A stretch of DNA of 64,000 nucleotides from positions 186,001-250,000 of the forward strand of contig JAQFVV010006737.1 in assembly GCA_028023455.1 (NCBI GenBank), given 5' to 3'. Of the stretch, positions 1-11,703 are shown in pieces. Position 1 is the stretch's first letter. Every line of letters begins with the position of its first letter. The position numbers were made by a program, and so were the translations under genes. Under the pieces are notes generated by a model, which was not told the origin of the DNA, ran no database searches, and worked only from the letters and a program-made list of their open reading frames with translations. This stretch comes from Epiperipatus broadwayi (Eukaryota; Onychophora; Udeonychophora; Euonychophora; Peripatidae).

Positions 1-207
1 AAAGTAGCCTTTATAGACTTTCTGTCATCATTTTTAAACCATTATGTGGCAGCGCATTTCTCTTGTTGCTTTTAGAAGAGAATAATTTGCCTAATTTAGT
101 CAAAGTTCCTTGACATTTATTTCACACTTATGAAAATGAATTGTATTTTCATTGCGTTCTTGAATATAGATTAAACAACTTTATAAAATATTGACAATCA
201 TTTTACT

Positions 208-316
208 GTAGATATACCGCCAGTATACTGTGCATTATGCAACATTAATATATATATATATATATATATAACTGCTTAATTTTTGCATAATGTACAGTAT
301 TTTCAGGCATATCTGT
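208..316. repeat. TA-centred inverted repeat
   Basis: Two imperfect inverted arms, 211-241 and 284-314, flank a TA run (249-270). The left arm contains GCATTATGCA and the right arm TGCATAATGTACAGTA. This is the first of several foldbacks in the window with a TA microsatellite at the loop. No coding content. Confidence 0.75.
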
Positions 317-1078
317 TGGAATCTAGGTCAGCAGTAGCTTTTGTATATGTAAACCAGAAACCAGATAAACGTACAACTAGATTTTATTGTCATATTTATT
401 CATTCACTACTCTTCTAATAATTTGATTTTTTTTTTATAAATTTCTCTAAAGATATCAATATCAGCTAACTTTTTTTCATATATCTGTAGCAGTCTTTTA
501 TTCTTTAAGTATGTAGTTGTTTGTATAGATCCTATATAAAATTATGTGGAAATCATAAGGATGTTGCCTTAAAATTGAAAATTATATTTTAATGATGATG
601 CATGTTAGTGTTTTATTGATCTCCTTTCAAGACCACACATACATAAAAAATTAATTGGCTATTTAGTGATGATCCATTTAATCATTATAAATATTTACAC
701 ATTTATAATATATTATGATATAATAATCAATATTTCATTACTATTTTAAAATACATAATTATGCTTCATGAAATGGCTAAGCGGCAATGGGTCTTAAAAA
801 ATATTACATATATAAGCCACTTTAAATAAATAAATTTAATTACATAAAATCATTCAAAATAAGGCCTAATGATCATAAATCAATTAAACTTCGATTCCTT
901 TTTATTCACTAAAATTTTCAGCACACAAAATCCCAAACCATAGTGTTAAATATTCCATTATATTATATGTAATATTTGAACTATTAATATATTCTTAAAC
1001 ATACTTCACTTATGGTAAAACTAGTTATACAATTTGTGTACAATTTCATATGAATGTACAGACTAACATTATTAATAA
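317..1078. other. AT-rich non-coding stretch
   Basis: No open frame of note, no recognised repeat and no RNA gene seen. Ordinary AT-rich DNA with short A and T runs. A short TA run follows at 1079-1103. Confidence 0.6.
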
Positions 1079-1103
1079 TATATATATATATATATATATA
1101 TAT

Positions 1104-1553
1104 GATAAACAAAACAAGTTATAAATTTCATTAACTTGCTTATAGCTTGCATTTTATGATCACTAGATGGAGCTTTACCAATATCTCTATACAAGCTTTG
1201 TATACATAAATGCTGAGAGAGACAGAATTCAATATCTCTTTCATTGTCTCCATCTTCAGATCAGCTGATTTCAAGCTTGAATGTTTTTGCAATGATATAT
1301 ATTGCAGAGGCTTTTACTATGTGGTGAAACTGAACTGTTTTCAGACCCATATAACTGTCTAGTTTATTTAACTGAATTTGAAGATATTTACATACCTGAA
1401 AAATTCATGCTTGCAAGCTGATAGAAACTTTTTCCATAAATGCTGAGTTTTAGAGCCAGTGTTTAGATCTAGTTTCTAGTGCCACCCTTCACTGATGATA
1501 GCCAGATGAGACAAAGTGTCATATAGAGAAAAGTAGCCTGACTGGAAGACAGA
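1104..1553. repeat. Family A repeat, rearranged copy
   Basis: Matches the family A copies at 49.99-50.77 kb and 16.87-17.99 kb by eye. It starts with a piece in minus orientation (about 1104-1280, containing the GAGCTTTACCAATA block) and continues with a plus piece (about 1281-1553, containing ACTGAACTG and the GAAGATATTTACAT blocks). At 1492-1498 it has an intact CTGATGA box, the position where other copies carry a hammerhead-like core, but the downstream part of the core is not recognisable. The copy runs directly into the GATA array. Confidence 0.6.
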
Positions 1554-1555
1554 TG

Positions 1556-1975
<420 letters not shown>

Positions 1976-3410
1976 TTTACCCACTTAGATGAATAGATTA
2001 ATAAATAAAAGTATATACATTTACAAAGATAAATCATTGAATATAATTGAATGAATAAATGAATTAAAAAGCAAGGGAGAAGAAAAATTAATAGAGTTAT
2101 CTTACTTTAAAAACTTTCCAAATCTAATAAATAAAAAGTATTTTAATATAAATGATGATTATTTAAATGTTTTTAATTTGTTGATAATATTACTTGAAAA
2201 CATTAGCTACTTGAAATCAGACTTTTTAAAAATAAAATACAGGATAAAGATTAGTAAAACCAAAATACTACTTCATAGTTCTGATTTGTCTAATAACTTA
2301 ATATTGTATCCTAATCTTGAGACATCTAATTTACAATATCTAACATTCTGAATCAGATTTATATTATTCTATGTCTAAGATATTTTTGTAATTCAAATGA
2401 TAACTTAAAATTGATTAAGTATTCAATTATTGAACTAATTCAGATCTGTGTCAGTAGATAATAAAATATTTCAAGGCTCAAAATCTTTTGTTGTTTGGAA
2501 ATATAATAATAATACAATAATATTCAAACTGTTTTGCAGAAACTCCATAGTTTTTAGAAAATTATCAAGAGATCTGCAGCGTAATCGATATTTAACATAA
2601 TCTAAATACTAAATTTATATTATCTTGCAATATGTGTATTTTTGATTAATGTTGAAATAGTAACATTATATTACTTAATCAGAAAGTTACTTTTCTGCAA
2701 GATAATGGATAGCAACAATTAACACTGACCTTCAAATTTATAAATGTTTGCTATTCTTATTAATAGATATTATAGGACCTTGAATTATTACTTTGATTTT
2801 AACAATTTTTAACTTCTACAGTATAGAGAACTAAGGTCATTAAAAGTTTAAACACCACTAATATAATATTAATAAAAAGCAGATTATGAATAAAAAAAAC
2901 ATTTTCTTAAATTTTGACATATAGTAATAGTCAGATGTGCAATAATTTAATTGTTAAAAAAATCACAGTTTTTTACATTAAACGAGTAATTCAATTTATG
3001 TTACACAGTACACTACATGGGAAAGAAGCCTATTTGTGCAATGTAAATTTTAGCACCCTCTCTTCCCTTCCATGAAATAACATTTGTAAATTAAAAATCA
3101 CTTGTTCCTAGCACTTTCAAAATCAAAAATTTCAAATGTGGCATTTGCCATTATCATAGTTAAAAAAACACAAACACTACATATATACACAAAAAACATT
3201 GCACTGTTTCATTTTCCTTTTTAAACTGGCTCTGATATTATATAAATAATTATATTTCTACTACACAGCTTTAAAATAGTATATATAGCCAAAGTATAAT
3301 TTTGTGGAATGCTTTGCTTCTGAACTTCATTCACATAGCAAAAAAAGTCCATCTTGTCTCCATTATCCTTTCTGATGTATAATAATTAAACCAGTAAACA
3401 TCACATGATC
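1976..3410. other. AT-rich non-coding stretch
   Basis: No open frame, RNA gene or repeat family recognised. The first 100 bases hold decaying GATA/GAATAAAT-type sequence from the array edge. Confidence 0.55.
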
Positions 3411-3554
3411 ACCATTTCTTATCCTTGCTCATAACTGTTATTAAAACAGGCAAAACTCTCCACACAGTAGTGCCACTCAGTGCAATCCAGAGTAATCAAT
3501 GGATGCCAGAAGGCATGTGCATAAAATCAATATATAGTGCCTACTCATTCGATA

Positions 3555-3596
3555 TCCCCAGATTAGTTTCTAGGTTGTGGCTTTTGTCAGTGAGGA
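3555..3596 (-). ncRNA. Hammerhead-like motif (family A2, minus arm)
   Basis: On the minus strand the parts run: TCCTCA, box CTGACAA, a 13-nt spacer where stem II should be, GAA, ACTAAT, unpaired C, then TGGGGA. TCCTCA and TGGGGA pair over six positions with one G-T. The box differs from CTGA-N-GA only at position 8 (A for G). Stem II is poor, so cleavage is doubtful. Order and spacing match a type I hammerhead with minimal stem III. Confidence 0.45.
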
Positions 3597-3709
3597 GCCT
3601 TGGATCTGAGAGCACTGGACCACAAGCATAATTTTTTATCTAGTGCCTACTCATTCAGTATCCCCAGACTAGCCCTGCATCTCTAGGCACAGTGCTCTCA
3701 GATCCAAGG

Positions 3710-3752
3710 TTTCTCATTGACAAAAGCCACAACCTAGAAACTCATCTGGGGA
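3710..3752 (+). ncRNA. Hammerhead-like motif (family A2, plus arm)
   Basis: Box TTGACAA at 3717-3723, GAA at 3737-3739, ACTCAT at 3740-3745, unpaired C at 3746 and TGGGGA at 3747-3752, which pairs with TTCTCA just upstream of the box. Two core positions are changed. It is the mirror partner of the motif at 3555-3596. Confidence 0.4.
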
Positions 3753-3862
3753 TATTGAATGAGTAGGCACTATATATTGATTTTATGCACAAGTCTTCTG
3801 GCATCCATTGATTACTCTGGTTTGCACTGAGTGGCATTACTGTGTGGAAAGTTTTGCCTGTT

Positions 3863-5085
3863 TTAATGTATTTCTTTATTAACATTTAGATAAAATTTAG
3901 TTGGCATAGTAATATATTAGTTAAAAATAGTTTGTTTGCTTGAAACCCATTCAAAATCTCTCATACATAAACTTATTCATGTTTTCTATTAAGAAAATTA
4001 TATTCCTTCGATAATAAATATTTACATTATCATTTAATTTTTATGTGCATGTTATTTCCCTGTTAATACCTATAATTTATTGTATATATATATATATATA
4101 GCTGATTATTTTAAATTTTCATTTTTACATTATTTATTGATATATTTTTTGTATTTTATTAGGAGTCTCAAATTAGATCAGTTTTATATAACATTTGATA
4201 TAAATCTTTAATTTCATTGGCACCAACTTATTAAAAATCAATTAGGCATATTTTATTCAAAAACTTATACACATAAGTTGTTTATGTTTTCTATTAACAA
4301 AAATAGAAAAATATTTATACTATTTAATCATTTAATTTTTTAAGGCTTATTAATAACTAAGACATATTACATATACTTTATTAGATAGTTTGACAATTAT
4401 GGATTCAACCAGGATTTATTTAAGGGAAGAAATTTCCATGCTAAGATTATTTATTCAATAAATTTTTAAAAATAATTATTATGTCTTGCCCTCTATTTTG
4501 TTTATTCATAGGTTACATTAGATAACCATAACAAAAATCAAATGCTTAATTTGTTCCATTAGATACATTTTTTTTTAAGATTTTAATGAAATTATGTAGG
4601 GTTTTATTACAATAAAAAGAATTGCATTAAGTAATATAACTATCATTAAATTTGTTATGAGTTAAATATTTTGGCATGCAATAATACCTTTTTAAAAATT
4701 ATGTTTTTATTCATTCTGTTTTTCTTAATTTGCCTTGCAATGGTGGACTATATGTCAATTACAAGTTTTTAGCTAGAGAACAAACTCAAGTCTCCATCCA
4801 AAAATAGCTGTTTCTTAAAACATATAAAAAAATAATATAGCATAAAAATAATATCAGTATTAAAAATAGGAAAAGCTATTTAATAAAAGATATAAACATT
4901 AATATAGCATAATAAAAAGAGAAAAACACAAAATAGCTGCAGAATTAATCATAGGATTCTACCTTCCAAAGTCAGCCAATCTATTATTACTTTAATCTGA
5001 ATAACACACATGAGCAGTATAAAATACCAGTGATGAAGACACAATTACTGTATGAGACAATACTTTTAAAACAAAGTTTATTTTA
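3863..5085. other. AT-rich non-coding stretch
   Basis: No gene, RNA or recognised element. A short TA run lies at 4083-4100. Two short stretches near 3960-4050 and 4260-4330 look alike (both contain CATAAGTT/CATAAACTTATTCATG and GTTTTCTATTAA), suggesting an old local duplication. Confidence 0.5.
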
Positions 5086-5086
5086 A

Positions 5087-5940
<854 letters not shown>

Positions 5941-6060
5941 ACTTATAGTATATATGTGTAGAGGTAGTAATCTGGACCACCTGATGATTGCTGGGTTAGC
6001 ATGAAATATGGATATTGGTGATTATTTATCTTTTTGACATATATGTGTTCAAGTGTATCA
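5941..6060 (+). repeat. Family B repeat unit with hammerhead-like core
   Basis: Same family as the units at 51.1-51.3 and 61.3-62.5 kb. An intact CTGATGA box is at 5981-5987. It is followed by TTGCT, loop and AGCAT (5988-6002; four pairs plus a T-T mismatch at the base), GAA at 6003-6005, the ATATGGAT block at 6006-6013, one base (A6014) and TTGG at 6015-6018, which pairs over three positions with CCAC before the box. The 97-residue minus-strand frame overlapping this unit is not a gene. Confidence 0.55.
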
Positions 6061-7480
6061 GTGTTATGAGATAGTATGAAGAGTGGTGGGTCGTGTGAAA
6101 GTCTGTACTCATATACCCTATATATTATATATTTTTTAGTTATCTCATTATTCTGATTCCCTCGTGGTGAAATGCTTTTGTGCTCAGCACAATCTGTAAA
6201 CCCATAGATGGTGGCATTGATGTCACATAATCCCAACTATATGATTAATTGAACCATTGTAAATGCATCAATCTTGAATTTCGTTGGGAATTTAATATTG
6301 CTCATTTGCCAATGAAATTAATACACTAATATACACAGATAATATTTATCTACTACATTATGCATATATATATAGATTCATAGCCGGTTATAAAGAGTTA
6401 ATTTATTATTGTTCATTTCGATCCTTTCTTCTCACAGTGGTATTTAAAAGCAATGAAATATAAAGTCTGAATTCTTTTCAATAATAGTAAAAGTTTCATA
6501 CAGAAATTAATCAGCGAAACACAAAAGAGATCAGCGCTGATGACTGAAAGTTAACTTTGAACTTTTAAGAATAAAAACATTGTAGGAACATTTAAAATAA
6601 AAATAACGTTGTGTATGAGATTGATTGGCAGATTCTGTGAGCCGTTCCTAGAGAACAATCGACTATTTAGTAATTCTAAGTGAGAGAAAGAGAAAGGTGG
6701 AGGAAGGCTTTTTTTTTTATATATTTTATGATCGATCGAGAATTTTCTTATAATAAAATCTTTTATTATTTATTTTTTAAATAAATATTTGAGCTAAATA
6801 ATAAAAGAAATGAATTTTAGTAGCAATTTAATAAATGCAAAAGACTTGTTAAAAGTTAGTATACATAATCTTTTTTGAATAATGATTTACTGTATAATTA
6901 TTTATTTAATATGGGGATTTTTTTATATATTTAAATATTCATAAACATTACAAATAAATGTGCATTGTTTCTAACTATTATAAGATAGATTCAAAAAGTC
7001 ATTTAATTTTGCAATTGAATGTGTGAGTTGTGGTTTGCAACTAGTCTATACATATGAAAAATTCCACAATTGACGAGAATAAGTGAAGCGATTTCGAATA
7101 GTTGTGCACCTGTAATAATAATACTTCAATATTTAAGAACATCAAATATATCTATACTTTATAGTGTCTGACGAAAAATCACAGGTTGCATATATTTTTG
7201 TTTAACACTATCCACTATCTAAATATATATATATATATATATCATATTTTAGTTAATAATTGTTACATAATTTATGTGCTAGTATTAAGTGAATACTAAG
7301 TGTCAGTGAATCAGCTATTTAAACGCATTCTAAACTCATGCAAATATCTTTTTTTTTCTGCAGGATTTGAGAAATCTGCACATATGAATTGGCTAACTGA
7401 CTAAACTTTCTTTTTTTTTTAATAATTTAAATCCAAATGTCAATTACCATGATGAAAATAAATGCATTTTAATGCTTGAG
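6061..7480. other. AT-rich non-coding stretch
   Basis: No gene or recognised element. A short TA run lies at 7223-7242. Confidence 0.5.
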
Positions 7481-7539
7481 AATTGTGCAAATACATTTTT
7501 GGTATCAACAACCTGCTTTCCAATAGAAAACATTATACT

Positions 7540-8290
7540 GTACTGTATTTTCTGACATATAGGATGCAGCAGCATATAAAATGCACCCCTTTTTATGCAC
7601 ATTTGAAAGAAAACAAAAATTATCTATATTTTTTCATGAATTTCTATTTTCTTATTTGCTACAAAAAATGTAACTAGGAACAGATAGTTAGGTACCTTTT
7701 AATATTCATTCTCAAAAATCCAGAAATTTATCCCCAGAGCTAAATGAAAACCACTTGAAGCTTCTTCTTTAGAAACTAAGTGTTCACATAATAAATCATC
7801 ATCAGTGTGATCAAGTGAATTACTAATTCCACATTTTTTAAATGGTTTCATAACTATTTCATGTTTCACAACAATCCATAAAGTTTTGACACATACACAA
7901 ATCTGCAAAATATTAGGCCTCTTCCAACTTCCTGATAATCTCACATCAAAATCTGTAGATTGCATCCTATTGTTTCATTGCTCACTCCTTCATGAATCTT
8001 TTAAATGGTTTATTAATGTAGACATCCAAAGGTTGAAGTTGTTTAGTTAAACTATATGGAATTACATTTTTTTTCAATAATGAAGCATAAAATATATAAC
8101 CCAACTTATTATCTTTACAGAACAAAAAGAAATTATAGAAATGATTTATTTGAAACCACTGTTTAACAAAAGGACAAAATGCAATAGAATACTTATAGAT
8201 GTATATTAATATAAAGTAGAAGTTTTGGACAGAATGATATTTCAAATCATAATTTTGATTTTAAGTGGATAAGATGAACACCATATTTTA
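7540..8290 (-). mobile_element. pogo/Tigger-type DNA transposon remnant
   Basis: Remnant of a Tc1/mariner-superfamily pogo element on the minus strand. The end near 7540-7600 reads TACTGTATTTTCTGACATAT on the plus strand, followed by a block with AAAATGCACCCC. It resembles the terminal inverted repeats I recall for invertebrate pogo-like elements, which contain a CATATAAGACGCACC-like block. The transposase remnant (7699-8245) lies just inside. I could not find a clean matching second terminus, so the outer limit at 8290 is approximate. Likely truncated. Confidence 0.6.
7699..8245 (-). pseudogene. Tigger/pogo-like transposase fragment, frameshifted
   Basis: Two consecutive minus-strand frames (8245 to 7982, then 7965 to 7699) read as adjoining parts of one DDE-superfamily transposase. 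The first ends with QLQPLDVYINKPF, a hallmark just after the catalytic core of Tigger/jerky-like transposases. The second contains FKKCGISNSLDHTDDDLL, matching the family's C-terminal SFKKCGISNALDG-type block, preceded by a tryptophan. A stop and frame change separate them. The DNA-binding and earlier catalytic parts are missing. The enzyme would cut and paste its own DNA copy. This copy cannot make it. Recognition is by motif only. Confidence 0.75.
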
Positions 8291-8299
8291 GGCATGCTA

Positions 8300-10250
8300 T
8301 GAGACAAAAGTATGTCCTATTTGCTGGTGGATATGGTACTTATTATTATTAAATGCTGCCAATTTAATGTTAATGCCATCCAGTCATTTGCTTTTATGTT
8401 GTTTTTTCACTCTACATTAGTCCCCTAGTGTTATTCAATAATGCTTTAACAATGTTGAGTTAGATTAGATTATCTTATGATCTTTTTCAGTGATAACTTT
8501 GGATTTAAATGTTAATTCAATACATTTCTGCATCCTTAAGGGAATCTTATTTTTTGCATTATATTACAAATCTAAAGTTCAAAATTATTTTATAATAAAA
8601 GCAGTGAATCTTGCCTATAAATTTGAATAGATAGTTGCTAAGTCAGTTACAGTATAATTTACTATATTTAGTTTTATGCTAACTTTTCATTTTGTTTATG
8701 ATCATTTATTTAACTTGCAAAGAATTAAGAATTTTCTGCTTACACTTAGCATATCTTTTCAAAAGTAGTTTTCTTTACTATATATGTTTTTATTGTAAAT
8801 ATTATATTTTATGAAAAGTGTATATTTTTTTTACATAATCAATGTCTATTTGATGGCAATGTTATTATTATCCATATCACCAAATTAATTTTTACATTAT
8901 AGTATGTATCAATGAAAGTTTTGAATTAAAACTTGTAAGTAAATCGTATATCATCTAATAATAGCCTATATTCCAAAAACTGTATATTTTTGATCCTGAA
9001 TTAACAATCTTCTATAAAAGCAAATTAGATAGATCTGGCACTAAAATAGTAATGATATATTTTAACAGTTTTATTTCTCATCAAAAGTAGTTTGTATCAA
9101 CAAAACATGATTTTTTACAGTATGAATAATGGTTTGCCTTGTCATAAAAGATTGAACATATATTAGTATGTTCCAGTGAAAGTATGGTTAATTATATTTC
9201 TAAGCTGACTGAAGTATCAACAACTCTAAATCAACCCATATGTTATATTATGATAGCTTAACCATTTAACAGAAGAGAAAAAAAACTATTAAATCTGTAG
9301 CATATCAAATTGTGATAAATATTTTGTACCTTTGTAAATTATTTTCAAAGGTCTTCCTGCCATCACAGAGTTTTGAAACATTCTTGTGATTCAAACCTTT
9401 TCTATCACATACTATTTAACTCATCCTAAATGTTTCATTAGCAATTTCCCCACAATTTAGAACAAAATTTAATATTAGCATATTGTTCCATTGTGATTAT
9501 AATTAATGAATTAGCCACACTGACATCTTAAATTTTTTATGGTGGCTAGATAAATTATGTTTCCATGTTTTACATGCATTGATTTGGAGATAACACTGTA
9601 TTCAACTTAAAAACAACAGAGATTCATTACTGGAAGCACTGTATAATACAGAAAGCACTTTAAGACCGATTAGATGAATTGATGAAGATTTTAGTTGGGA
9701 TATTTTGATTCTATAGTTTAGTTTTATATATAAAATTAATAATTTCATTTATTGAGCTGATACAAATGAGTGAAGTGTAATCTAACAATAAAATCTTTGA
9801 TAAAAAATTATAAATATTTTTTGTTCATGAGAACATGTAAAAATCCTTAAGAAGTTAAAACAGTGAAAGTGCTAAAATTAGGTTGAGTGTATGAAACTTA
9901 ATCCCTAGATTCTATCACATTTCCATTAAACTAGACAATTCAGGGTAACATTTTAAATATAGTTGATTGTACAAAATTCAGCCTCTTTATTCATAATGTG
10001 GGGTTTTGAATTGAGAGCAGAATATTTACATTAATTTAGAATGTTTTTATATGCAATATGTTGTCAGGGAAATTTTTTATTAGTTATTCATTATTAAATA
10101 TTATTTGGTTTCAATTTTATTAAAACTATCTTTTGGAGTTGTTTTTTTTTTTTTTTAGATATTTAGTGAAAAAATAAATAAAGTATTTGATGAGATAAAA
10201 TTTTTATATGATTAACTTAAGCATGTCATAATTCATAAAAATGATAACAT
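8300..10250. other. AT-rich non-coding stretch
   Basis: Almost 2 kb in which I see no gene, RNA gene, microsatellite or recognised repeat. Confidence 0.5.
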
Positions 10251-10252
10251 TA

Positions 10253-10530
10253 AACCACTAAACATCACATGACTATCATAAATTTTCCATACATTAGCAT
10301 CATTGAGTGCAAACCAGAGTAATGAATGGATGCAAGAATTAGATCCTAAGATTTTCTCCCAGATCCAAGGCTCCTCACTGATGAAAGCCACAAACTAGAA
10401 ACTAGTTGCGGGATATTGGATGAGCAGGACTAGATAGAGATTTTATGCACAAATCTTTTTGCATCCATTGTTTACTCTGGCTTTCACTCAGTGGTGCTAC
10501 TGTATGGAGAGTTTAGCTTCTGTAAAATAA
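10253..10530 (+). repeat. Family A2 repeat unit
   Basis: Matches 3690-3862 and 38478-38690: CTCCTCACTGATGA, then a GATATTGGATGAG block, TTTTATGCACAA, TGCATCCATT and GGAGAGTTT near its end. No coding content. The core is described separately. Confidence 0.75.
10372..10413 (+). ncRNA. Hammerhead-like motif (family A2)
   Basis: Full-consensus CTGATGA at 10378-10384 and GAA at 10398-10400, then ACTAGT (10401-10406; self-complementary, as minimal stem III needs) and T as the unpaired base. TCCTCA upstream pairs only partly with GCGGGA downstream because of two substitutions. The 13-nt stem II segment pairs poorly. Confidence 0.45.
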
Positions 10531-10624
10531 TAACATGCATAAAAAATATCCCATTTTTTTGCATTTCAAGGATGCAACTGATTGATATAAAAAGTTTTAT
10601 GAGAAAGTGAGACCATATAGATTT

Positions 10625-10696
10625 AATAGGATATAAATATGCATAATATATATATATATATATATATATTATGCATATTTATATCCTATTTTATTG

Positions 10697-10742
<46 letters not shown>

Positions 10743-10750
10743 CAATAAAA
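10625..10750. repeat. Two abutting TA-centred inverted repeats
   Basis: First foldback: perfect 22-bp arms at 10625-10646 and 10669-10690 around a TA run. Second foldback: arms of about 14 bp at 10689-10702 and 10737-10750 around a longer TA run. The two share the bases TT at 10689-10690, so the inner segment between the two TA runs is copied outward in inverted form on both sides. The same layout recurs at 26469-26594. Confidence 0.9.
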
Positions 10751-10986
10751 AGTGTGAATAACAATAATGAAATGACATTGTTTATAAAAGTGCAATATGA
10801 TTTTAGGTTTATGATTTCTTGTAAGACAGAATAGTATTTTAATACTATAAATATAATATTTAAAAATAAGTTAAATTAATAATAGCTATGTAAACTATAA
10901 GTGCTACTACTTTTAAAAACATAGCAGCATAGACACTAGATTCTATACCATGCATTCAACAAAAAAGTTTAATCTGCCTATTTTAT

Positions 10987-10992
10987 CTATTC

Positions 10993-11090
<98 letters not shown>

Positions 11091-11470
11091 ATGTCTATAT
11101 ATCTTTTTATCTATAGATTTATATATCTGCTTATTTGTTTATTCTTCTATCTATCGATCTATCTATTTTTTAATCCAATAAATTATTTATCTTTCTAGTT
11201 ATCAATAATTTTATTCATCTATCTATATATATAAATATACCTATTTATTGATCTATATATCTACTTCGCTTTCTAATCATATCTCTAGGCTTTTTCTCTG
11301 TTTATCTATTCATTTTTTTATCTATTTATCTTCTTACTTATTTATTGATTTGCTTTTTTATTTATTTATCTATCTATCTACCTATTTATTTATATATTTC
11401 TAATATACCTATCTATATAATTATATACTCATCAACCTTTTAATCCATTTAGTTATCTATCTATCAATTC
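10987..11470. repeat. (CTAT)n microsatellite with decaying flank
   Basis: Perfect CTAT/ATCT array from about 10992 to 11090, followed by 370 bp of CTAT-like sequence with increasing point changes. The plus-strand frame reading LSIY repeats is an array artefact. Confidence 0.92.
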
Positions 11471-11615
11471 AATTTATGTATACTACACATTTAATTACTT
11501 GTAATGTTCTGTAAATAAATAAAATTTCTAATAGTTTTTTTTGAAAAACAATCTTGTCTATTAGCCATAATTATATCATTAATTTTGCCTGTTATGGTCT
11601 AGGTGAACCTTTTTG

Positions 11616-11617
<2 letters not shown>

Positions 11618-11700
<83 letters not shown>
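11618..11700. repeat. (TA)n microsatellite
   Basis: About 83 bp of pure TA. Confidence 0.97.

Positions 11701-11703
<3 letters not shown>

Larger units (their letters stand above)
3425..3862. repeat. Head-to-head pair of family A2 repeats
   Basis: Two copies of the same roughly 170-200 bp unit lie in opposite orientation: minus copy about 3435-3615, plus copy about 3690-3862, with a small extra duplicated piece between them (3643-3690). Shared blocks include ACTCTCCACACAGTAGTG in the left arm and its complement near 3835-3855. Each arm carries a hammerhead-like core. The 68-residue open frame at 3425-3631 is a chance frame across the repeat. The same unit occurs at 10253-10525 and 38478-38690. 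Confidence 0.85.

Noticed and set aside
3425-3631. 68-residue frame MLITVIKTGK...
   Set aside because: It lies wholly inside the family A2 inverted repeat. Other copies of the repeat do not keep the frame open.
5943-6236. 97-residue minus-strand frame
   Set aside because: Overlaps the family B repeat core, and the other family B units do not preserve the frame.
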